Shown here one piece after another: positions 9,787 to 17,487 of a stretch of 64,000 nt of DNA. Position numbers and translations under genes: made by a program. Each line of letters opens with the position of its first letter. The stretch's first letter is position 1. The stretch spans positions 789,436-853,435 of the forward strand of contig BJOX01000093.1 of the NCBI GenBank assembly GCA_009731375.1. The letters run 5' to 3'. The notes below the pieces were generated by a model. The model saw nothing but the letters and a program-made list of their open reading frames with translations, did no database searches and was not told where the DNA came from. Source of the stretch: Paulinella micropora. Taxonomy: Eukaryota > Cercozoa > Imbricatea > Euglyphida.

Positions 9787-9807
9787 TCTCGTTTATTCTC
9801 AAACGTC
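9754..9807 (-). promoter_or_regulatory. boundary stem-loop H5 (start of the 418-aa gene)
   Basis: Stem GACATTTGAGAAT / ATTCTCAAACGTC with one non-Watson-Crick position. The apparent start codon region of the 418-aa gene lies in the loop. Member of the family with basal GAYRTTT. Confidence 0.55.
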
Positions 9808-9863
9808 GTTTTACTATATTATACGAGAAAAAAAATTATTTAATCTATTAATCTTTCACGATG

Positions 9864-9913
9864 TTTATGAGCAAGCGAAAATGAGCGAAGCGAATGAAAG
9901 CGATGCTCATAAA
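9864..9913 (-). terminator. boundary stem-loop H2 (end of MCP gene)
   Basis: Stem TTTATGAGC / GCTCATAAA with loop AAGCGAAAATGAGCGAAGCG..., nearly identical to H1 at 6225. It lies 3 bp beyond the major capsid stop. It probably marks the 3' end of that transcript. Confidence 0.6.
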
Positions 9914-9916
9914 TAT

Positions 9917-11404
9917 CTATGAGATTGTAATCATATTGGCCTTAACCTGTACCTCCCGCTGAGTAATGGCCACGGTGTAGTGGTTGTAGGCGGCATTCGC
10001 GGTGGTCGCAATAAACTCCCATCGTCGCTCAGTATCAAGACTTAAACCGCTGATTTCATTTTGGTCTTTGCTCCATAGCGGGCGGGTATTATCCCAAGCA
10101 TCAACCCAGAACCAGTTGTATTTATACACATCGTTATTCAACAAGGCCGAACCCTCAACCTTTGGCTTCAAATACATATAGTCTTCTTCGCTCGCTGTGT
10201 CAATGCTGAATTCTTGCTGGCGGGAACCATCCAGAGTAGTGTAGAAATTGACAACCTTACTAGCGCCACGATTATCGTTGTCATAGGTTGTGTTCTTTCT
10301 TTCTTCTGTGTTAAAAACAGAGTAATAAATCTTCTTCAAACGGCGACCATGACCTCTGTCAAATCGCATAATAATGTTTTGGCTTGTGCTTGCTTGTGTA
10401 GTATTCTTATAAACATAGGGATAATCAATATTGAAGTTCATGCCTTCGGGGCTAGCAATCTTCTGCTGGATTGATTGAATGACATCAGGGTTCGTTTCAA
10501 CCGCAAGAAACAAGGCAAGATTGGTGACATCAGCAGATACAGCCATAGGCATGGTAGCATTTAGCGCGGCAAGATAAGCAGTGCTAAGACAAGTAGCGGC
10601 ACCATTCGTCACCGTATAACCAGTTCTGTCAGTAGCACCCCACACAATCCGCATAGTCAAAATTTCTGGAAACATAATAGTCTTATCAAGTGCGAAAATA
10701 GTGTTAATAATCATACCCAAAGGAATTTTAACATTAATGGCCAAAGCGGCATTCGCTCCACTTCCCACAAGATACTTCGCCTCGTTGTAATTAACATTTA
10801 CGGCGGATAGTGCTCCAACTCCAGTCGTTAGAGCAGCATCATCATGACGACGAGCAGAAATCACTGGCTCACGCAATAGACCCTGAGTAGAGGCGGCAAC
10901 ATCGTTAGCACCATCAGCGGCCGCACGAAAGGCTGTTCTAGTTGCTTCAACAGCACTAATGTTAATCAAGCCGTTAGCATTACACTTTTGGAGCATACAC
11001 CCCCAACCACTAGCATCGCCGTGGTTAGGAAGGTCTAAGAAATCCTTCAAACTCATTTCTGGTTTCCACAGCATCTTAGTTACATTTCTAAGGTTGTTAA
11101 CGTCGCACAGATAAACACCGCTACGGGTCTGAAGTTGTATCTGGCTAATTTGTGAAAGGCAGTCCATAAAAATTCTTGAATAAGTGTTGGCGCCCGCTGC
11201 TCTCATAGTATAAGTAAAACTCAAATAAGACCGAGCGAGATTAAAAGGTCGGCTAATAAGGTCAAAACTTCGTTCTTGCCCTCCAGCAGTGGTGACTTCA
11301 AAGGTTCCAGAGCCCTCACGTGGAGCGAGTTTATTCAAACGATACGAAGCACTGATGTAGTCAGTCTTGCTGAAATCCAATTCGCCTCCGTGTTGAGTTG
11401 GCAT
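9917..11404 (-). CDS. double jelly-roll major capsid protein (495 aa)
   Basis: The main shell protein of Polinton-type virions. Length and beta-rich composition fit double jelly-roll capsid proteins. Supporting segments are the N-terminal SASYRLNKLAPREGSGTF region, SFDLISRPFNLARSYLSFTY near residues 48-67 and a C-terminal jelly roll ending EVQVKANMITIS. The reading frame is intact with a clear ATG. It heads a minus-strand structural run with the penton-like gene upstream. GC content is somewhat higher than that of neighbouring genes, as often seen for highly expressed capsid genes. Assignment rests on pattern, size and gene context. A profile search would settle it. Confidence 0.85.
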   Translation of the reverse strand: MPTQHGGELDFSKTDYISASYRLNKLAPREGSGTFEVTTAGGQERSFDLISRPFNLARSYLSFTYTMRAAGANTYSRIFMDCLSQISQIQLQTRSGVYLCDVNNLRNVTKMLWKPEMSLKDFLDLPNHGDASGWGCMLQKCNANGLINISAVEATRTAFRAAADGANDVAASTQGLLREPVISARRHDDAALTTGVGALSAVNVNYNEAKYLVGSGANAALAINVKIPLGMIINTIFALDKTIMFPEILTMRIVWGATDRTGYTVTNGAATCLSTAYLAALNATMPMAVSADVTNLALFLAVETNPDVIQSIQQKIASPEGMNFNIDYPYVYKNTTQASTSQNIIMRFDRGHGRRLKKIYYSVFNTEERKNTTYDNDNRGASKVVNFYTTLDGSRQQEFSIDTASEEDYMYLKPKVEGSALLNNDVYKYNWFWVDAWDNTRPLWSKDQNEISGLSLDTERRWEFIATTANAAYNHYTVAITQREVQVKANMITIS

Positions 11405-11497
11405 TTTGTTTTTAGGTTTTGGCGCTTGAGATTATTAACTAATTCACAAGAATATATTTATAGAAAAAAAATAATTCTAAAATTAATTAAATTTCCC

Positions 11498-12310
11498 CTA
11501 CCTCACCTTTAACAAATTAAAAAATGATGTAAATAAATTAAAATAATTAGTTTCTCTGTAAATTAATAATGTTATAACAATACCCAAACCATTAAGATTT
11601 ATAGCCTGATCGTTTTCGTCCGTCAAGTAAAATCTATATACATTATTTGAACTGGTTGATAATTTCTTACCATACTCAGACCCACTTCCGTCGTATATAA
11701 CGGCTCCAAATGGTATTTCGTTGGCAGTGTATATTTCTTGTAGCACGTGATTATCACCTTCCCCCACTAAGTCTGATTGAAGATACAGAGTTTTTTCACC
11801 AGTTAGAATAATTACATTTGGTGATTTAATAAAATCATGAGCAAAGAAATATGTTGAGTTTCTATCAAAACCCATAACCTCGTGGATACGGGTATCACCA
11901 TCAAATATAAACCGCGGTTGAATACCTTTATTCTCTGACACACTGAATGTTAATTTGCCGTCCTCGGGTTCTATGTTGGTATTGTTGCTCGAGACAACAT
12001 AAGTATAATTATTAGGGCTGTCTGCGGTTAGCACCTCAGTCAGTTTATTTTTTAGATTGTTCATCGTGTAGTTTCCCTCAGGTATCGTAGTTAAAGCCTC
12101 ATACCCGTCTTCGCTAAGTGTAAAGGTATTATATGGTGAAGCCACAGAGTAATACGACTTCGGCACATAAATATGGAGAATTTTGCAGTGTGTGGGATTA
12201 TCTAGCCCCTTCATATTGACTTCGTGAGTGAAGTCGCTGTCTGTGCCCGTTATCCTGTTTTTACTATTGACATAATAGATGCCCGTTGTGCGACCGCCTT
12301 TATAATCCAT
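11498..12310 (-). CDS. penton-like minor capsid protein (270 aa)
   Basis: Intact frame. The start YKGGRTTGIYYVNSKNR and the pattern KILHIYVPKSYYSV...NTFTL...IPEGNYTMNNLKNKL are typical of Polinton and virophage single jelly-roll penton proteins. It would form the vertices of the icosahedral shell. It lies between the protease and major capsid genes, the usual neighbourhood. Stem-loop H4 sits in its leader. Confidence 0.8.
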   Translation of the reverse strand: MDYKGGRTTGIYYVNSKNRITGTDSDFTHEVNMKGLDNPTHCKILHIYVPKSYYSVASPYNTFTLSEDGYEALTTIPEGNYTMNNLKNKLTEVLTADSPNNYTYVVSSNNTNIEPEDGKLTFSVSENKGIQPRFIFDGDTRIHEVMGFDRNSTYFFAHDFIKSPNVIILTGEKTLYLQSDLVGEGDNHVLQEIYTANEIPFGAVIYDGSGSEYGKKLSTSSNNVYRFYLTDENDQAINLNGLGIVITLLIYRETNYFNLFTSFFNLLKVR

Positions 12311-12317
12311 TGATATA

Positions 12318-12368
12318 GATATTTTAGAATAGCGCTTTCGTTATCACTCTCGCTTATTCTAAAACATC
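12318..12368 (-). promoter_or_regulatory. boundary stem-loop H4 (leader of penton gene)
   Basis: Stem GAT-TTTTAGAATA / TATTCTAAAA-ATC with loop GCGCTTTCGTTATCACTCTC. It lies 8 bp upstream of the penton ATG. Same family as H1-H7. Confidence 0.55.
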
Positions 12369-12401
12369 GTTTTTTATTTTGGAAAAAATTAAATAGGATA
12401 C

Positions 12402-12461
12402 GATATTTGTAAAACACACGAAAATGAGTGAAACAAATGAGAGTGTGGATTTACGAATATC
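12402..12461 (-). terminator. boundary stem-loop H3 (end of protease gene)
   Basis: Stem GATATTTGTAAA / TTTACGAATATC with one G-T pair, and loop CGAAAATGAGTGAAACAAATGAG. It starts 3 bp past the protease stop. Its loop resembles those of H1 and H2. Confidence 0.6.
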
Positions 12462-12463
12462 TT

Positions 12464-14612
12464 TTATAAATAGGTGTCGAAGCCATATCCGTGCTGTGCT
12501 TTTAACCTTTCTGCTTCTTCTTCCTTTAGGTCTGTATATCCGCTAGCAAACTTAAAGCGATTACCTTTCGCTCGTTCCATTAAAAATCTCATAGCAAACC
12601 ATCCACAAGTTGAGGAAGTATCACTCTGCTCTTTTACTTGATTAACCTTCATTAATAAATAACTATCGGGGCGGCTTCTGTCAATTAGTTGTTTCATTTG
12701 TTGTTGAAAGTCTTCCGTTGGTTGGTAAAGTGCTAATGGGTCATACACTTCCACTGACCTGTCTTTATCCATACTTACCCAGACTGCTATCCAATGAGAC
12801 CCCGCTTGTTTGTGATTATCTAAATTCATAATAAATCCGTATCGCTTTCTTTTTTCTGGATTTAGTTTGTAGATTTCATCGCTAGCTATTGCTCCGAGAT
12901 ACCATCCATATTTTTTCATTATGTCGTCTATTTCATTAGTCATTGGTCCCCGCCCCTCACCCTCTTGCTGTGGTTGCTCCTCGACGCTCGGGGGTATGGT
13001 TGTCTCCTCTGGTGGTGTTTGGTCTGGCGGTGTAGTCGTATCTGTTGCCTGCTCTGGTGGCGGGGGTAGCGGTTGGGGCATTCCCTCGTCAATATTCAAA
13101 TCATTTGAAACTCGTTTATCTACATTTGCGTCTATAGTCATTTTGCTAGTTAGAGTATTTACAAAGTCCTTTTTGTTCATTGTGTGTTTCCAATCTTTGC
13201 GGGATAGATATTTTTTAATTGTTTTTATTGAAAATACCTTATCAATTAATTCTTCTAATGTCTTCGCTCCAGTGTCTACGCGACGCTTGGGGGTATGGTA
13301 GGGGGTGAAATCCCCTCCAGTACCTTTTTGCTCACTAATGCCCATAAACTCTTCATATCTAGCATAATCCGCTACTTTTCTTTTTACGTTTTCCTTTTCA
13401 TTTCCAACATCAATATTAAACCTTTTAATCATGTCAATAATCCACTTTGAAGTGTCTTTGTAATTTAATTTTTTATGTCCATCACTATCTAGTCTCTTTT
13501 TTAAAGCCTGTGCTAACTCTTTTATAGTAATGTTTGGGTGATAAGTTTTTGAAAATGCNNNNNNNNNNNNNNNNNNNNNNNNNNNNNNNNNNNNNNNNNN
13601 NNNNNNNNNNNNNNNNNNNNNNNNNNNNNNNNNNNNNNNNNNNNNNNNNNNNNNNNNNNNNNNNNNNNNNNNNNNNNNNNNNNNNNNNNNNNNNNNNNNN
13701 NNNNNNNNNNNNNNNNNNNNNNNNNNNNNNNNNNNNNNNNNNNNNNNNNNNNNNNNNNNNNNNNNNNNNNNNNNNNNNNNNNNNNNNNNNNNNNNNNNNN
13801 NNNNNNNNNNNNNNNNNNNNNNNNNNNNNNNNNNNNNNNNNNNNNNNNNNNNNNNNNNNNNNNNNNNNNNNNNNNNNNNNNNNNNNNNNNNNNNNNNNNN
13901 NNNNNNNNNNNNNNNNNNNNNNNNNNNNNNNNNNNNNNNNNNNNNNNNNNNNNNNNNNNNNNNNNNNNNNNNNNNNNNNNNNNNNNNNNNNNNNNNNNNN
14001 NNNNNNNNNNNGTGGCTGTCCATATTGCGGTGGCATAATATATTGATATTGCGGTGGCGGTGGTAATGCTTGTATTCTATTTTTTCTGTCTTCTTCATAT
14101 TTTACATCTTCTATGAGTTTTTGCTCCCTTCTTAGTTCTCTGGCTTTTTGTTCTTGCCGTTCATTAATATCCGCTAGTTCTCTTTTGTGTTCCCTATCCA
14201 TTATATCTGGTCTTTCCTTAGCATCTGCTACGTCTTTTCGTTCTAGCCTTTTCTTTTCTTCTTCCATCTCATCCCTCTTCTTCTTTTCCTTTTCTTCCTC
14301 GTCATGTATTAACTCATATTTCTTTTGTAAGTTGCTTTGTATCTGGTTTCGGTTCTCATGTTCAAGACGATTGAACTCTGATTTGATTATTTTTTCTCTT
14401 GGTTTGCGACTAGCCCTTTGCGACTTTGGTTTGCTAATATATTTCATAAAAAGTTTAACGATTTGTAATGTGCTTAAATCATTTGTTTTCTTACCAAAAT
14501 TAAGATAATATTTTTTGCCCTTCTGGATAATATACGGCCTCCCGTTTTTGTTTCTATACACTCGCGGGGGTCTTACCTTTGATATTTTCTTATTAGTCTT
14601 AGCCGAACCCAT
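12464..14612 (-). CDS. Ulp1/adenain-like maturation cysteine protease with long N-terminal extension (gap inside)
   Basis: The C-terminal 190 residues form the C48/adenain-type protease that processes capsid proteins. His is in GSHWIAVWV, Asp in VEVYDPLA, the oxyanion Gln in VNQVKEQ and the nucleophile Cys in SSTCGWFAM (codon 12605-12607). Before it lies a Pro/Thr/Glu-rich linker (about 12950-13090) and helical segments. The upstream piece (14012-14612) is a Lys/Glu/Arg coiled-coil starting at an ATG at 14612 and ending in a Pro/Gln/Tyr stretch. The 453-N gap 13559-14011 separates the two. Their frames disagree only because the gap length is arbitrary, so I read them as one gene of about 700 residues. 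Two separate genes cannot be excluded. Confidence 0.8.
13559..14011. other. assembly gap (453 N) in the protease gene
   Basis: Run of N only. Sequence on its right edge is Pro/Gln/Tyr-coding (minus strand) and repetitive, which may explain the gap. Confidence 0.95.
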
Positions 14613-14664
14613 TATATTATCAAAAAAAATATTTCTAGAAACAAAATATTTTAATGAAACTTAG

Positions 14665-14678
14665 CCCCGCATGCGGGG
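14665..14678. terminator. GC palindrome between core-protein and protease genes
   Basis: Perfect 14-bp palindrome CCCCGCATGCGGGG in otherwise AT-rich DNA, downstream of the 14691-14998 gene and upstream of the protease gene, both on the minus strand. It is a candidate transcription end or binding site. Confidence 0.45.
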
Positions 14679-14690
14679 ATGAAACACGTT

Positions 14691-14998
14691 TTATCTGAAC
14701 TTTACAGCACCTCCTCGTTGCTTACCATATCCAAGTTTTGCAGCGGTAGACCCGATACGAGACGCATATGGAACCCCGACATCGCCAAGGGCATTAGCGG
14801 TCTTTGAAATAATCTTGTTATCGCGAAGAAATTTATTAACAGCCATTGCGGTTTTTCCGACCTTAGCCCAGTTAATCTTTCCTCCCTTTTGCCCACTCTT
14901 CTTCTTGGTTTTCTTTTTCCTCCCTTGTGTGGCATTGATGGATTGTATCCGATGTTATATCCTGATGGTTGTGAAATTATCACTGGTGATACTGGCAT
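14691..14998 (-). pseudogene. small basic core/pX-like protein, frame shifted once
   Basis: The N-terminal frame begins at the ATG at 14998 (MPVSPVIISQPSGYNIGYNP). After a Lys/Arg-rich stretch at about 14885-14920, a different frame carries the rest (GGKINWAKVGKTAMAVNKFL ... LGYGKQRGGAVKF) to the stop at 14691-14693. Such proteins, with a conserved SQPSxYNIGY start, a basic patch and a KxxxVGxT helix, sit beside the ATPase in Polintons and are compared with adenovirus pX or pVI-type core and membrane-active proteins. The shift lies in an A-rich run and may be a sequence indel, true decay or programmed frameshifting. Confidence 0.6.
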
Positions 14999-15041
14999 AT
15001 ATAATACAGAAAAATAATTATTTACAATTTTTTTTTTTTTT

Positions 15042-15857
15042 TTACTTAAGACGATAAGCAAAATTTTTTCTTAACTCATCATCAACACTTGAAACATAAA
15101 GAAAATTAAATCTCTCCTTTGTTGCTTCGTGATACTTTTGAAGAAAATAATCAAAATCAAAAGATAGGTCTAAGTGTTTATACACGAGTTCCATTTTATC
15201 CTGAGACTGGCTTGGAAAGATTAATAAATAATCTAACTGCTTAATGGCTTCTGGTCTAAGGTCGTTTAAATACTGGCTTGACATAATCACCTTTGATTTA
15301 TAGTGTCTGTTCTTTTTTAATAAATCACTTACGGACTTGTCTCTTAATCCACTCCCTAAATCATCCAAAACAAAAACAACCTCTGGCGAAATATACTTAC
15401 TTGGTCTCGCCTCCGCGGCGCTCTGTTTCTTTTTTTCTTCTTTTCCAAAGTATAAAAATTGTGGTTTCTCTATTTCTTCTTTGTCCTGTTTTACTTCGCT
15501 CTCCTGCTCTTCATCTGGTTTGTTCAGTTTGTCAAGTTCATAATCAATCACATTTACACCATCCGATTTAAGAAAGGTATATATTGCCATTGGGTTTCCC
15601 CTGTTCTTAAAGTGCTTAACCATTGCTTTATAAATGTAGTCCTTGTGGATTGTTGAAGCAATAATAACAATACGGGTTTTTCTGTCTGTTGTCCGTTTCA
15701 GTATTTCAAATAGTGCTGTCGTCTTACCGCTCTTTTTTCTAGCAAGTAGAAATATATTGGCATAAGGCTCATTGAATAATTTATAACCCTTGGCCTTTTT
15801 GTCTCCGTTTCCATCCTGCTTCACAGGTTTCACCTTGACATTGTTAATCTTAAGCAT
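15042..15857 (-). CDS. FtsK/HerA-family (A32-like) genome-packaging ATPase (271 aa)
   Basis: Motor ATPase expected to drive DNA into capsids. The Walker A motif is LLARKKSGKTT at about residues 37-47. The Walker B motif is VVFVLDDL at about residues 160-167. A downstream motif VIMSSQYLNDLRPE fits sensor-type position 3. The frame is intact. An acidic insertion (DEEQESEVKQDKEEIEK) lies between the Walker motifs. It sits between the basic core gene and a small beta-rich gene on the same strand. Confidence 0.9.
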   Translation of the reverse strand: MLKINNVKVKPVKQDGNGDKKAKGYKLFNEPYANIFLLARKKSGKTTALFEILKRTTDRKTRIVIIASTIHKDYIYKAMVKHFKNRGNPMAIYTFLKSDGVNVIDYELDKLNKPDEEQESEVKQDKEEIEKPQFLYFGKEEKKKQSAAEARPSKYISPEVVFVLDDLGSGLRDKSVSDLLKKNRHYKSKVIMSSQYLNDLRPEAIKQLDYLLIFPSQSQDKMELVYKHLDLSFDFDYFLQKYHEATKERFNFLYVSSVDDELRKNFAYRLK

Positions 15858-16258
15858 CTTATATTATTAAGCCAAAAATAGTCATGAANNNNNNNNNNAA
15901 TGAATTCCAAACACACAACAATTCTTCCCGCTAAATTTCCTGTGTCAATATTTCCGCTGTCAGTTTCAAGGACTTTAAATGTATATTGGCCGTCCGTCCA
16001 ACCCACTACACCCAAATTATAACTGAGGTTTGAAATGTTTGCTGTGGCGCTGTCCGCAAATGTTCCGATATATCCAATTCTGTCCATATAAAGAATTCTG
16101 GTTTTTGTCTCTGTCTGGTCGTTCATATAGTGGATAAATTTTACATTCATTTTGGTGGGTGTGAATGACATTTGAATATTTTTATTAAATGTTTTGCTTC
16201 CTCCAGCAAAATCATTGCTTAGAAAAATAATCTTTTGGTATTTGAACTCACTCATCAT
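15830..16258 (-). CDS. small beta-rich protein (about 125-140 aa), C-terminus at a gap
   Basis: ATG at 16258. The sequence has alternating beta segments (KIIFLSNDFAGGSKTF..., TKTRILYMDRIGYIGTF, GRIVVCLEFI) and no enzymatic motif. The 10-N join 15889-15898 falls at its end. Bases on both sides look alike (catgaa / aatgaa), so the real stop is probably at about 15880, just before the ATPase start. The position suggests a minor structural or assembly protein, but I do not recognise the family. Confidence 0.55.
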   Translation of the reverse strand: MMSEFKYQKIIFLSNDFAGGSKTFNKNIQMSFTPTKMNVKFIHYMNDQTETKTRILYMDRIGYIGTFADSATANISNLSYNLGVVGWTDGQYTFKVLETDSGNIDTGNLAGRIVVCLEFIXXXXHDYFWLNNIRCLRLTMSR

Positions 16259-16279
16259 ATATTTTGTATAATATAAAAA

Positions 16280-16534
16280 ATGATTTTAATATTCTTGTTT
16301 ATGTGGTCTGTGTTAGGTCGGACTGCCTGCGACTTTTACTCACGGATAAGCGATAAAAAAAATGAAAGTTGTGTTTATTGTATTCAAAAAGGAATAGAAA
16401 CTAAATTTAAATGTGTTTTCATAAATAACGGAAATAATATGTGTCGTAGTTTTGATGATGCTTTGCCATTAATGTGTGCCGGCGATACTTCTTCTTGGTA
16501 TAGGACACATATATATGAATGCGATAATTTATGA
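16280..16534 (+). CDS. small Cys-rich putative secreted or membrane protein (84 aa)
   Basis: Begins with a hydrophobic stretch MILIFLFMWSVLG that looks like a signal peptide or anchor, followed by a polar segment with about seven cysteines. It is divergent from the 16258 gene across 21 bp. I recognise no family. It could be a short membrane or disulfide-bonded protein. Confidence 0.4.
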   Translation: MILIFLFMWSVLGRTACDFYSRISDKKNESCVYCIQKGIETKFKCVFINNGNNMCRSFDDALPLMCAGDTSSWYRTHIYECDNL

Positions 16535-16567
16535 TTTAAAGATAGCGATAATAAACGATATAAAAGG

Positions 16568-17143
16568 ATGCCAGATTATAAACAAGGTAAAATATATGCG
16601 ATTAGGTCATATCAAACGGATCGGGTGTATATTGGTTCAACAACTCAACCATTATACAAAAGACTTTATGCACATAAATTAAACTACAAAATATGGATGA
16701 AAGGAGAATATGATTACACTTCTTCATTTGAAATCGTCAAATATGATGATGCCTTTGTTGAATTAATTGAAGATTATCCGTGTGAAAATGTAGAACAATT
16801 AAGAAAGCGAGAAGGAGAAATAATAAGACAGAATGAGAATTGTACAAATAAATATATTGCAGGAAGAACGATGAAAGAATGGGTTGCAATAAATAGAGAA
16901 GACTTAGCACGAAAATGTAAAGAATACAGAGAACAAAATAAAGAACATTTATCACAGAAAAAAAGAGAATGGCGAGGACAAAATAATGAAAAAGTCAATA
17001 AATATTTTCGTCAATATTATCATAAAAGAGGAAAGGTTAAATGCGAGTGTGGTATAAATGTTTCAGTAGGTTATTTAAGAATTCATAAATCAAGACAAAT
17101 TCATTATGACAATATGCTTGGTTTATCAGTGTTTGGTATTTAA
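16568..17143 (+). CDS. GIY-YIG endonuclease with C-terminal Cys/His motif (191 aa)
   Basis: The GIY-YIG domain spans residues about 6-95: KIYAIRS and RVYIGST supply the two tyrosine motifs, LYKRLYAHK the arginine and KREGEIIRQ the glutamate. A Lys/Glu/Arg helical linker follows. It ends in a CECGINVSV...H...H zinc-like motif shared with the relic at 1697-2146. Such nucleases are common selfish or repair genes in giant viruses, virophages and Polintons. The likely role is DNA cleavage, perhaps homing or recombination. The catalytic residues look intact. Confidence 0.85.
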   Translation: MPDYKQGKIYAIRSYQTDRVYIGSTTQPLYKRLYAHKLNYKIWMKGEYDYTSSFEIVKYDDAFVELIEDYPCENVEQLRKREGEIIRQNENCTNKYIAGRTMKEWVAINREDLARKCKEYREQNKEHLSQKKREWRGQNNEKVNKYFRQYYHKRGKVKCECGINVSVGYLRIHKSRQIHYDNMLGLSVFGI

Positions 17144-17144
17144 T

Positions 17145-17393
17145 TTACTTTTTGGTTGAAGAAGGTGATGGAAGGCAAATGCCGATAAGCAATGTTAGGA
17201 TTACGACATAAGTGTTAGCAACCTCACAAGGTAAGTTCTTTTCAGATAGCCTTACAATACAAAGGATTATAATGGAGATAATGACACCCATTTGAAATAA
17301 GTATTTAATAAGTCGGCTGTCAGTTGGTCTGTTTGTTATACAACAACAATTCCAGTTATCTTCCAATTCGTGCTCTATTTTTTTTTTCTTCAT
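17145..17393 (-). CDS. conserved two-TM membrane protein (82 aa frame)
   Basis: Two hydrophobic helices: YLFQMGVIISIIILCIVRL and TYVVILTLLIGICLP, separated by a short polar loop with a Cys. A Cys-rich segment (WNCCCITNRPTDSRLIKY) precedes them. This layout matches a small membrane protein family that recurs in Polinton-like viruses and giant viruses. The ATG used (17393) lies in an A10 run. A 43-codon frame upstream (17356-17487) overlaps it and may be its true N-terminus after a one-base shift. Confidence 0.65.
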   Translation of the reverse strand: MKKKKIEHELEDNWNCCCITNRPTDSRLIKYLFQMGVIISIIILCIVRLSEKNLPCEVANTYVVILTLLIGICLPSPSSTKK

Positions 17394-17487
17394 TCTTCAG
17401 TGAAATGTCTAAAACACGATTTTTTATTTCTGGAGTTAGTTCGCCATCTATTTCAATGACTGGCGGTGGTGGGTGTAATCTAGGCAT
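17356..17487 (-). CDS. 43-aa ORF, possible N-terminal part of the two-TM protein
   Basis: ATG at 17487, stop at 17356-17358. The protein starts MPRLHPPPPVIEIDGELTPE and is Pro-rich, then helical and charged. It overlaps the membrane-protein frame across GAAGAAAAAAAAAAT. If that A run had one base fewer, the two frames would be continuous. Either one gene with an indel, a slippage site, or two genes. Confidence 0.5.
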   Translation of the reverse strand: MPRLHPPPPVIEIDGELTPEIKNRVLDISLKNEEKKNRARIGR

